The translations under genes were made by a program, and so were the position numbers. From contig NZ_CP061379.1 of assembly GCF_015624505.1 (NCBI RefSeq), positions 992,001 through 1,056,000 on the forward strand: 64,000 bases of DNA, given 5' to 3'. This document shows, piece after piece, positions 1-7,065 of the stretch. Position 1 is the stretch's first letter; every line of letters starts with the position of its first letter. The notes beneath the pieces were generated by a model. The model was not told where the DNA came from. It did not search any database and worked only from the letters and a program-made list of their open reading frames with translations. The DNA comes from Bradyrhizobium commune (GTDB lineage: Bacteria; Pseudomonadota; Alphaproteobacteria; Rhizobiales; Xanthobacteraceae).

Positions 1-1047
1 CGGCAGCTTGCCCTCGGCGAGCCGCTGCTCGATCACGGCGAGGCGTGCGGCGAGTGCGTCGCGATTTTGCGTCGCGGCGTCGAACAGCGCCATGTGGACG
101 TCGGCGAAGGGCAGGCCCGATTTCGGGAACAGTTTTTGCGCGGCGGCGTCGGCCTCAAGCCACAGCGCCTTCGGCACGGCGTGGCCGTAAGCCGACAGCC
201 GCCACAGCAGCGAGGCGCTGTCGGTGATGACGTTCAGCGGCGGTGCCTGGGTCGCCGAGGGCTGAAGCACGTCGGCATAGATTGCGAGCGCGCGTGCCGC
301 GTCGCCATGCTCGAGCGCGCCGAGCGCCTGGTGCCAGAGGATATGGCCGTGCAAAATTCCGGCGCGGCGGTAGGTCGGAAGCCACTCCTCGACCAGCCGG
401 TCAGCCTCGTCGATCGAGCCGTCCTCGAACATCGCATGCAGCACCGCGTGTGCAGCATGTGCGTTCTGCCGGCGCAAGGAGAAGCCGCGCTCAGTGACCT
501 TGCGGCCGCGGGCGACGTCGCCGTTCTCGGTCATCGCCCAGCCGGACATGGCGAGGAACCACCAGTCCTCGCCGTAATGATGCGCGACGCTCACGCACAG
601 CTCGTGCCGCGCGCGGTCGTGATCGGCCATGCCGGAGAAGGCGAACAGGCCGAATGCGCCGAGCGGCAGCGACAGCACCATGGCATCGCGCGGCCATGTG
701 TCGACATGCTTGCGCATTGCCGCGATCGCCTCGGGCAGCCGGCCCTCGATCGCAAGCGCCAGCGTCTCGACATGCGAGCGCTCGCGCTCCGTGCCGCGTT
801 TGGCGACGAGCTCGCGCGCGGCCGCCGCTTTCTGCCGCGCGAGATCGCCCTGCTGATAGAAGGCATGCACGCGGGCGCGGGCGATATGGGCCAGCGCGAA
901 ATCCGGATCGGCCGCGATGGCGCGCTCCAGCGCCTCCGCCGTGCCGGTCCAGCCGGCGAGCATGAGGTCGACGCCCTCGCGATAGGCGGATGCCGCCTCG
1001 TGCGAGGTGATGGAGAGCGGCAGGCCGTAGCGGTCTTCCAACGCCAT
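1..1047 (-). CDS. TPR protein of the TTC38 type, 3' end cut by the window edge
   Basis: The minus frame opens with ATG at 1047 (MALEDRYGLPLSITS) and stays open to base 1 without a stop, giving 349 residues, so the C-terminus lies outside the window. The protein is alpha-helical and Ala/Arg rich, with repeated helix pairs such as the AALERAIAADPDFALAHIARA segment near residues 37-57, which is typical of tetratricopeptide repeats. The family resemblance is to tetratricopeptide repeat protein 38-like proteins, soluble proteins of unknown function. No signal peptide is visible. A GGAGGCG ribosome-binding stretch lies just upstream of the ATG. It is codirectional with the aldo/keto reductase gene, with a 15-base gap between them, so the two may be co-transcribed. 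The family assignment is recognition by pattern only; substrate or partner is unknown. Confidence 0.75.
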   Translation of the reverse strand, partial: MALEDRYGLPLSITSHEAASAYREGVDLMLAGWTGTAEALERAIAADPDFALAHIARARVHAFYQQGDLARQKAAAARELVAKRGTERERSHVETLALAIEGRLPEAIAAMRKHVDTWPRDAMVLSLPLGAFGLFAFSGMADHDRARHELCVSVAHHYGEDWWFLAMSGWAMTENGDVARGRKVTERGFSLRRQNAHAAHAVLHAMFEDGSIDEADRLVEEWLPTYRRAGILHGHILWHQALGALEHGDAARALAIYADVLQPSATQAPPLNVITDSASLLWRLSAYGHAVPKALWLEADAAAQKLFPKSGLPFADVHMALFDAATQNRDALAARLAVIEQRLAEGKLP

Positions 1048-1062
1048 TGTCGCCTCCCGCTC

Positions 1063-2073
1063 TCACGCCGTCCGCGCGCGCCGCCCCTCGATCGGATAGG
1101 CCGGGTCGTTGTAGCCCGGCGTCGACGGATGGCCCGGCACGACCAGCCGGTCGATCAACGCCTCGTCCTCCGCAGTGAAGCGGTAGTCGAGCGCGCTGAT
1201 GTAGCCGTCCCACTGCTCTTCGGTGCGAGGACCTGCGACGATCGATGAGACGAAGGCGGAATTGAGCACCCAGGCGACCGCGAGCTGACCGGCGGTGATG
1301 CCCTTCTTCTCCGCGTGGCTCTTGATCTCCTGCGCAAGCTGGAGCGATTCCGGCCGCCACTCGGTCTGCATCATGCGGGTGTCGTTGCGGCCCGCGCGCG
1401 TTTCCTTGTCAGGCGCGGCATCAGGCTTGTACTTGCCGGTGAGCACGCCGCGCGCCAGCGGGCTATAGGGCACGATGCCGAGGCCGTAATAGCTGCACGC
1501 CGGAAAATGCTCGACCTCGGGCATGCGGTTCATCGCGTTGTAATAAGGCTGGCTCGCCACCGGCCGGTCGATGCCGAGGCGGTCGCAGATGTTGCAGATC
1601 TCCGCGACGCGCCAGGCGCGATAATTCGAGACGCCGAAATAGCGGATCTTGCCGGCTCGGATCAGATCGCCCATCGCGCGCACCGTCTCCTCAAGCGGCG
1701 TCGCGTGGTCCTCCTTGTGCAGATAGTAGATGTCGATGTGGTCGGTGCCGAGCCGCTTCAGGCTTTCGTCGGCGGCCTGCAGCACCCAGCGCCGCGACAG
1801 CCCGACGCGGTTGGGGTCGTCGCCCATGGGGTTGGCGAGCTTGGTCGCGAGGATCCAGGCGTGACGGTTGTTGCCGATCGCGCGGCCGACGACCTCTTCG
1901 GAGCCGCCCTTCGAATAGGCGTCCGCGCTGTCGATGAAATTGATGCCGGCGTTATGCGCCTTCGCAATGATCCGCCGTGAGGTGGCCTCGTCGGTCGGCC
2001 CGCCGAACATCATGGTGCCGAGGCAAATCGGCGAGACCTTGAGGCCGGAGCGGCCGAGCTGGCGGTATTGCAT
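1063..2073 (-). CDS. Aldo/keto reductase
   Basis: A 336-residue NAD(P)H-dependent oxidoreductase of the AKR superfamily (TIM barrel, cytoplasmic). Counting from the chosen start MQYRQLGRSG, the catalytic tetrad is visible: Asp48 and Tyr53 in the DSADAY stretch, Lys78 in ATKLANP, and His119 in YYLHKED. The C-terminal part carries the usual SSIVAGPRTEEQ cofactor-binding segment. An in-frame TTG 36 bases upstream is possible, but ATG 2073 has a better placed GAGGAC ribosome-binding site and gives the conserved N-terminus. It most resembles the YajO/Tas-like 'aldo/keto reductase' group; the physiological carbonyl substrate cannot be told. It probably shares a transcript with the TPR gene that follows it on the same strand. 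Confidence 0.9.
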   Translation of the reverse strand: MQYRQLGRSGLKVSPICLGTMMFGGPTDEATSRRIIAKAHNAGINFIDSADAYSKGGSEEVVGRAIGNNRHAWILATKLANPMGDDPNRVGLSRRWVLQAADESLKRLGTDHIDIYYLHKEDHATPLEETVRAMGDLIRAGKIRYFGVSNYRAWRVAEICNICDRLGIDRPVASQPYYNAMNRMPEVEHFPACSYYGLGIVPYSPLARGVLTGKYKPDAAPDKETRAGRNDTRMMQTEWRPESLQLAQEIKSHAEKKGITAGQLAVAWVLNSAFVSSIVAGPRTEEQWDGYISALDYRFTAEDEALIDRLVVPGHPSTPGYNDPAYPIEGRRARTA

Positions 2074-2122
2074 GGGCGGGTCCTCTGCGGGTTCGTTGGA
2101 TAACAGCATAGCCAGCTACTCG

Positions 2123-2204
2123 CGTCATTGCGAGCGCAGCGAAGCAATCCAGAGATGCGTCCGCGGAAAGATTGCTGGATTGCTTCGCTGCGCTCGCAAC
2201 GACG
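2123..2204. repeat. Intergenic palindromic repeat, CGTCATTGCGAG type
   Basis: Two 30-base arms (2123-2152 and 2175-2204) are complementary at 29 of 30 positions and are separated by 22 bases. The outer ends read CGTCATTGCGAGC and the inner ends GCAATCCAG. A second copy of the same family lies at 19476-19562. It sits between the aldo/keto reductase start and the thioesterase stop, so it could fold in transcripts of either strand. Confidence 0.9.
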
Positions 2205-2235
2205 AGGAGACAGCGGTGGCAGTCCGACTGGCCGC

Positions 2236-2661
2236 CTACTCCGCCCCCTTCAAGATCTTGAACACGCCGTTGGCCATCACCACGCAGCGGTCATCCACGC
2301 TCACCTCCGTGCTCATGAAGATCAGGCTGCGCGTGGTGCGCACCACGCGGGGGCGCGAGATCAGGAGGTCGCCGATTTGGCCGGCCTCGACGAAATGCGT
2401 GTCGAGCTGCACGGTCGCCATATATTGCTTGCCGGTCTCGTAGCGGGCGGTCATGCCGCAGGTGCGGTCGGCGAAGGTCATCATCACGCCACCCTGGACC
2501 ATGCCGCGGCGGTTGTGGTGCTTGTCCTCGGTCGCGAGCGCGAATTCGTAATGGCCGTCGACCTTGCGCTCCCAGAGCGGACCGATCAGATGGATGAAGC
2601 CGCTGGTGTCGACGATGGTCCAGCCGTCCGATTTGAGCCTAGCGGCGGTTTTATCGATCAT
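2236..2661 (-). CDS. PaaI-type hotdog-fold acyl-CoA thioesterase
   Basis: A 141-residue protein with the single hotdog domain of the PaaI/YbgC-like thioesterases, which hydrolyse acyl-CoA thioesters in the cytoplasm as tetramers. The characteristic loop and helix are visible: HHN at 48-50 followed by GMVQGGVMMTFAD at 53-65, where PaaI proteins have their active-site HGG/QGG turn. The C-terminal strands end VFKILKGAE. No signal peptide. It stands alone between a palindromic repeat and the divergent Nudix gene. Substrate is not predictable from sequence. Confidence 0.85.
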   Translation of the reverse strand: MIDKTAARLKSDGWTIVDTSGFIHLIGPLWERKVDGHYEFALATEDKHHNRRGMVQGGVMMTFADRTCGMTARYETGKQYMATVQLDTHFVEAGQIGDLLISRPRVVRTTRSLIFMSTEVSVDDRCVVMANGVFKILKGAE

Positions 2662-2730
2662 CTGCCGGTCTGTCCTTGCAACACGTCTCTCCTCGTTTCA
2701 TCAGATGCGGTCCTGGTGTAGTCAAGCATC

Positions 2731-3357
2731 ATGAGACCGTTCGATGATGCCACAAGGCGGAATATCGCGGAGGCCTGCGCGTCGTTCGCGCGGCTGCCCG
2801 ACGCGGCCGAGCCGTCGGCACTGAAGCGCGCCGCGGTGGTGCTGGCGCTGACCGCATCCGATGAGGGCAACGACACCGCATTCCTGCTCACCCGGCGTGC
2901 TTCACACTTGCGCGCCCATCGCGGCCAATGGGCGCTGCCGGGCGGACGTTGTGATGACGGCGAGACGCCGATTGAGGCCGCGCTGCGCGAGCTCGACGAA
3001 GAGCTCGCGCTCAAGCTCTCGACCAACGAGGTGCTCGGCCAGCTCGACGACTATCCGACCCGCTCGGGCTATCTGATCACGCCGGTGGTGGTCTGGGCCT
3101 CGCGCAGCGCCGCGATCACGCCGAACCCGGCGGAGGTCGCCTCCGTCCATCGCATCGCGCTCGACACGATCGAGCGCGGCGACGCGTTCGATTTCGTCGC
3201 GATCCCCGAAAGCGAACGCCGCGTGATCCGCTTCCATCACGACATGAGCCTGATCCACGCGCCGACGGCCGCCCTGATCTACCAGTTCCGCGAGGTGCTG
3301 GCGGGGCGGCAGACCCGCGTGACCGAGCTGGAACAGCCGGTGTTCGCCTGGACGTGA
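2731..3357 (+). CDS. Nudix hydrolase, CoA pyrophosphatase (NudL/YeaB-like)
   Basis: A 208-residue Nudix enzyme predicted to cleave CoA or acyl-CoA into phosphopantetheine and 3',5'-ADP. The CoA-specific signature LLTRRASHLRAHRGQ spans residues 52-66 and leads directly into the Nudix box: Gly72, Glu78, Arg86-Glu87 and Glu90-Glu91 are in the expected places to bind metal. The Gly normally two residues after the EE pair is Ala93, a mild departure. Divergent from the thioesterase gene with a 69-base gap; two CoA-thioester-handling enzymes back to back may share regulation, which is inference. Confidence 0.9.
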   Translation: MRPFDDATRRNIAEACASFARLPDAAEPSALKRAAVVLALTASDEGNDTAFLLTRRASHLRAHRGQWALPGGRCDDGETPIEAALRELDEELALKLSTNEVLGQLDDYPTRSGYLITPVVVWASRSAAITPNPAEVASVHRIALDTIERGDAFDFVAIPESERRVIRFHHDMSLIHAPTAALIYQFREVLAGRQTRVTELEQPVFAWT

Positions 3358-3412
3358 GATGGTAAACGGCGCGTTAACGTGCCGGTTACCGGAAGCTTGC
3401 TAAGAGGCCGGG

Positions 3413-4630
3413 ATGCACCAGTCCCCGATTCGACGTGCCCTGACGCTGGTTCCATTCGCGCTCATGCTGCTCGTGCCTGCCGCGCGCGGCGGCGACGCCG
3501 GCGTGCTGCCGCCCTCCGTCAGCAATGCCAACGCCCAGTTGCTGTCGCAGTTTTTTGCGCAGGGCGGCGCGTCGCCTGCCGTGCTCGAATATCGCCGCAA
3601 GCTCGCCGAGTATCAGGCCATTCGCGGCGCATTTGACGCCGAGGCCGGCGCTTATTGGAGCCAGATCTCGGAGAAGCGGAAAGGCCGCAACGCCAAGCGG
3701 CGCAGCGGGCAGCAGATCACGCTCGACGATTACGTCCTTGAACAACCGCCGGTCTATACCGGGCCGAAACGGCCGGTGAACCCGGAGCCGGAGGAGACGC
3801 CGGAGCGCCCCGCCCGAAAACCGCTTCCGGTCGCAGCCGATCTCCTGCGCGCGGCGCAGGATCTCTATCAGTTCACGCCGCAGCGTCCGGCGACCGAGGT
3901 CGAGTTCAAGCGCGCCTATGCGCGCTACGCGCTCGCCTCTGGCCTGACCCGCGAGCAGGCGGTGCGGGTCTATTCGTTCGAGACCGGCGGCACCGGCAAT
4001 TACGACGTGCAGGCGGGCATCGAGCACGGCGGCCGGCGCGCGATCTCGACCGCGATGGGGTACAACCAGCTCCTCACCACCAACAGCGTCGAGCTGCTGG
4101 CCGAGCAGGGCCATGAATTCATCCGTGCGCTGAGCGAGAAGGTGGCCCAGACCTCGGGGCCGGCGCGGAAGACGCTGGAGTACAAGCTCGGCGTCCTCAA
4201 GCGGATGGTGGCGCATGCCAAGTCGGTGCCGGACACCTGGTCGGAGCACGAGAAGATCGGCGACACCGCGCAAGGCTGGGCCATGCATGCGATGGTGCTC
4301 GACATCGACATCGGTCCGATGCTGCAAACCCATAAGCTCATGACCTCGGTGCTGTTCGCCCGGGCCAAGGGCTACACCCGCCCGCTCACCGCGGCCGAGC
4401 TCGAGATGATGAACCTCACCGGCGACGGCACCGGCCTCGACATGGTGACCATGCCGCAGGCGATGCGCGAGCAGGTACCGACCTCGAATTTCTTCCAGCG
4501 CGGCGGCTACGAGCGCAACCCGGTCGCGATCCGCCACAACACGGTGGCGAAGCTGCTCGCAGTGACGGACGCGCGGATGGACAGCAACAGCAGCAATGGC
4601 GGCGCAAGGGAATTGGCGGCGTCGTTTTGA
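3413..4630 (+). CDS. Secreted protein with a putative lysozyme-like (transglycosylase-like) domain
   Basis: 405 residues starting with a Sec-type signal (MHQSPIRRALTLVPFALMLL, cleavage probably near AARG). A Pro/Glu/Lys-rich linker (about 112-140) precedes a domain (about 150-370) that contains VYSFETGGTGNYDVQAG with Glu190, then STAMGYNQLL. The Glu-Thr/Ser-Gly-Gly followed by a small-residue-Gly-x-x-Gln-Leu turn is how the catalytic Glu and substrate loop look in SLT-type lytic transglycosylases. I do not recognise a named family and the match is by motif only. Stand-alone gene; a role in peptidoglycan turnover is inference. Confidence 0.7.
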   Translation: MHQSPIRRALTLVPFALMLLVPAARGGDAGVLPPSVSNANAQLLSQFFAQGGASPAVLEYRRKLAEYQAIRGAFDAEAGAYWSQISEKRKGRNAKRRSGQQITLDDYVLEQPPVYTGPKRPVNPEPEETPERPARKPLPVAADLLRAAQDLYQFTPQRPATEVEFKRAYARYALASGLTREQAVRVYSFETGGTGNYDVQAGIEHGGRRAISTAMGYNQLLTTNSVELLAEQGHEFIRALSEKVAQTSGPARKTLEYKLGVLKRMVAHAKSVPDTWSEHEKIGDTAQGWAMHAMVLDIDIGPMLQTHKLMTSVLFARAKGYTRPLTAAELEMMNLTGDGTGLDMVTMPQAMREQVPTSNFFQRGGYERNPVAIRHNTVAKLLAVTDARMDSNSSNGGARELAASF

Positions 4631-4640
4631 AGGGCTGCCG

Positions 4641-4732
4641 TAGGGTGGGTAAAGCGAAGCGTGCCCACCACTTTCAATCGGAATGCGCTGGTAGATGGTG
4701 GGCACGGCGCTGACGCGCCTTTGCCCACCCGA
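4641..4732. repeat. Palindromic repeat, GTAGGGTGGG type
   Basis: Follows the stop of the secreted lysozyme-like protein. GGGTGGGTAAAGCGAAGCGTGCCCACC near 4643 is answered by GGTGGGCACGGCGC...TTTGCCCACCC near 4697-4730, so several alternative hairpins can form. Similar GGGTGGGCAAAGCG...GTGCCCACC elements are common between Bradyrhizobium genes. It is the only copy noticed here. Confidence 0.7.
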
Positions 4733-4767
4733 CGGCTCTTCGCGCGCCCCGGGACGACAAAAAGGGA

Positions 4768-5070
4768 TTACCGATCCGGCCCGAACTTGAACTTGCCGTC
4801 GCCTTCGAGATACTGGCCGCTGCGCATGTAGAGCTGGCCGTTCTGGCCGATGAAGAACAGCGTGCCCTTCGGCACTTTCTTGGCGCCCTTCAAGAGCTCG
4901 CCGGCATTGCTGGTGCCCATCTTGTAGGAGAAGGTCTTGCCTTCCTTGTCATAGGCGTAGCCCGTGTCGGGCTTGAGCTCCCACGGCGTCGCCGCGGTTT
5001 GCGCGCATGCCGGGACCGCGAAGGCGCCCAGCACCGCTGCAAGTACGAATGTCTTCGTTGAATATGCCAT
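4768..5070 (-). CDS. Small secreted protein of unknown function
   Basis: A 100-residue protein from ATG 5070, chosen over an in-frame upstream TTG because a GGGGAGGA ribosome-binding site lies about seven bases before it. Residues 1-23 form a signal peptide ending AVPACAQ. The mature part (TAATPWELKPDTGY...) has the pattern of short beta strands with many Lys, Gly and Tyr residues and ends in FGPDR. No domain recognised. It stands alone, convergent to the lysozyme-like gene across the palindromic repeat. Confidence 0.7.
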   Translation of the reverse strand: MAYSTKTFVLAAVLGAFAVPACAQTAATPWELKPDTGYAYDKEGKTFSYKMGTSNAGELLKGAKKVPKGTLFFIGQNGQLYMRSGQYLEGDGKFKFGPDR

Positions 5071-5264
5071 CGTCCATCCTCCCCGCCATTGGGCACTCTG
5101 CTTGAACAAATCACGAACGGCATGTTAAGGGCTATTCGCGAGCCGCATTGCAGCGCATCACGCCTTGCCCAGCAGTTTGTGATTTTCCCTTCGTCCCCTC
5201 GCGACTATGTTCCGCTTTCAGTCTAGAACGCAACTCGACAAAGATATTGGTAGGGATGATTCGA

Positions 5265-5744
5265 ATGCGCCATGTCATTAAAGCTTGCTGGGCCGCTGCG
5301 TTGTCGTTGACGGCCCTGGCGCCGGTCGCCCGGGCCGATGATTACCAGCTCAGTCACAACCAGCGGATTTCCTGCAGCCGCGGCCTTGCCCCGGGCAAGC
5401 TGAACACCGCGACCTGCAGGTCCTACACCTATCTCTTCAACACCAAGACCTCGGAATATTTCCGCTGTCAGGTCTCGCTGGCGCTGACCCGGGACAACAA
5501 GGAAGTCATCAACGTCCAGACCGACGGCGGCTGCACCAAGAAGCCGCGCATCTTCGAGACCGACGGCCATTATGACTTCGACGCGACCGAGACCGAGCCG
5601 CCGAACACCAACTCGTTCTTCGGTCCCGGCGGCTACTCGGTCTGGGCAGCCGACATGGCCTCGCAGAAGATCCGGGGCTGCATCACCATCTCCTCCGGCC
5701 TCGGCTCCGACATCTCCAAGTGCCTGGACATGACGTTCCAGTGA
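5265..5744 (+). CDS. Cysteine-containing secreted protein of unknown function
   Basis: 159 residues from ATG 5265; the ATG at 5256 is in frame but abuts the GGTAGGG ribosome-binding site, so the later one fits better. Residues 1-23 form a signal peptide ending APVARA. The mature protein has six Cys residues (ISC, TATC, FRC, GGC, GC, KC) that could pair in the periplasm. No domain recognised. Single gene, divergent from the previous small secreted protein. Confidence 0.7.
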   Translation: MRHVIKACWAAALSLTALAPVARADDYQLSHNQRISCSRGLAPGKLNTATCRSYTYLFNTKTSEYFRCQVSLALTRDNKEVINVQTDGGCTKKPRIFETDGHYDFDATETEPPNTNSFFGPGGYSVWAADMASQKIRGCITISSGLGSDISKCLDMTFQ

Positions 5745-5925
5745 GGACTTGCGAGTAGCGGCGAGGCGCGCCAACGAGCTAGCTGCGCCACCTCGCCGCA
5801 CCCGCCGGTTCTCAAAAATTGAGCCGGGACAACTGTTTACCGTAGTCCTGTTTTGACTTTTGGATGGGTTGACCCGCTCTCCTCGTCCGGCCAATTTCGC
5901 CGCCGGTTTGGGGAGAATAACAACC

Positions 5926-6873
5926 ATGAAACGGACGATCTTCGGCGCAGCCGCAGCTCTTGCTCTGGCGGCGTCGGCACCTTGCGCGCATGCGCAATCC
6001 TTCATCAACGTGCTGACCGGCGGCACCTCCGGCGTCTACTATCCGCTCGGCGTTGCGATCGGGAAAATCTACGGCGACAAGATTCCGAACGTGAAGACGC
6101 AGGTGCAGGCCACCAAGGCGTCGGTCGAGAATCTGATCCTGCTCCAGCAGGGCCGCGGTGAACTGGCGTTCACGCTGGGCGACTCGCTGAAAGCGGCCTG
6201 GGAGGGCGACGAGGAAGCCGGCTTCAAGACCAAGCTCGACAAGCTCAGGACCATCGGCGCGATCTATCCGAACTACATCCAGATCGTCGCGTCCGCCGAA
6301 AGCGGCATCAAGACCCTCGCCGACCTCAAGGGCAAGAGCCTGTCGGTCGGCGCGCCGAAGTCGGGCACGGAGCTGAATTCGCGCGCGATCCTGGCCGCGG
6401 CCGGCATGACCTACAAGGACCTCGGCAAGGTGGAATATCTGCCGTTCGCCGAATCCGTCGATCTGATGAAGAACCGCCAGCTCGGCGCGACGCTGCAATC
6501 GGCCGGTCTCGGCGTGGCCTCGTTGAAGGACCTCTCGAGCTCGAGCGCGATCACGGTCGTGGCGGTGCCGCAGGAAACCGTCGACAAGATCGGCCCGCCC
6601 TTCATCTCGACGATCATTCCGGCCAACACCTATTCCGGCCAGGACAAGGACGTGTCGACCGCGGCTGTGATCAATTATCTCGTGACGAGCTCCGCCGTCT
6701 CCGACGATCTCGCCTATCAAATGACAAAACTGGTCTACGAATCGCTGCCCGAACTCGCCAACGCGCACGCGGCCGGCAAGGAGATCAAGCTCGAGACGGC
6801 GGCCTCCGGCAGCCCGATCCCGCTGCATCCTGGTGCGATCCGCTATTACAAGGAAAAAGGGCTGATCAAGTAA
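5926..6873 (+). CDS. TAXI-type TRAP transporter solute-binding protein
   Basis: A 315-residue periplasmic binding protein. The signal peptide ends CAHAQ and the mature protein starts SFINVLTGGTSGVYYPLG, the hallmark opening of the TAXI family (TRAP-associated extracytoplasmic immunogenic protein). ATG 5926 has GGGGAG about eight bases upstream. It would deliver ligand to the fused membrane protein encoded next; the ligand of this family is usually a dicarboxylate or amino acid such as glutamate, but cannot be named here. Followed after a 192-base gap containing a repeat by the permease, so one transcription unit is likely. Confidence 0.93.
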   Translation: MKRTIFGAAAALALAASAPCAHAQSFINVLTGGTSGVYYPLGVAIGKIYGDKIPNVKTQVQATKASVENLILLQQGRGELAFTLGDSLKAAWEGDEEAGFKTKLDKLRTIGAIYPNYIQIVASAESGIKTLADLKGKSLSVGAPKSGTELNSRAILAAAGMTYKDLGKVEYLPFAESVDLMKNRQLGATLQSAGLGVASLKDLSSSSAITVVAVPQETVDKIGPPFISTIIPANTYSGQDKDVSTAAVINYLVTSSAVSDDLAYQMTKLVYESLPELANAHAAGKEIKLETAASGSPIPLHPGAIRYYKEKGLIK

Positions 6874-6894
6874 GGGCCGGCCTTCGCTGTCGGA

Positions 6895-7008
6895 CGTCAT
6901 GGCCGGGCAAAAGCGCGAAGCGCGTCTTCGCGCAGGTGTCCCGGCCGTCCACGTTCTTGGATTGGGCGAGGAAGATCGTGGATGCCCGGGACAGGCCCGG
7001 GCATGACG
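6895..7008. repeat. Palindromic repeat, CGTCATGCCCGGG type
   Basis: Starts CGTCATGGCCGGGC and ends GCCCGGGCATGACG. Internal pairs include GCGCGAAGCGCG/TCTTCGCGC and GGATGCCCGGGACAGGCCCGGGCAT. It fills most of the gap between the TAXI binding protein and the TRAP permease, so any shared transcript would carry this structure. Confidence 0.8.
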
Positions 7009-7065
7009 GCGCGGTGACACCGTGCCAATGTCATTAGACGTTACGCTGGACTGGGACGAGTTGAA

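Noticed and set aside
67..1248. A 393-codon plus-strand frame over the left-edge genes
   Set aside because: It is antisense to a TPR gene and the end of the aldo/keto reductase gene, whose minus-strand products have clear family features. The plus frame is Arg/Ala/His-rich without motifs, as expected of a shadow in GC-rich DNA.
3386..4705. A 439-codon minus frame opposite the lysozyme-like gene
   Set aside because: Composition is dominated by Arg, His, Leu and Gly with no signal peptide or domain, while the plus frame has a signal peptide and folded-looking sequence.
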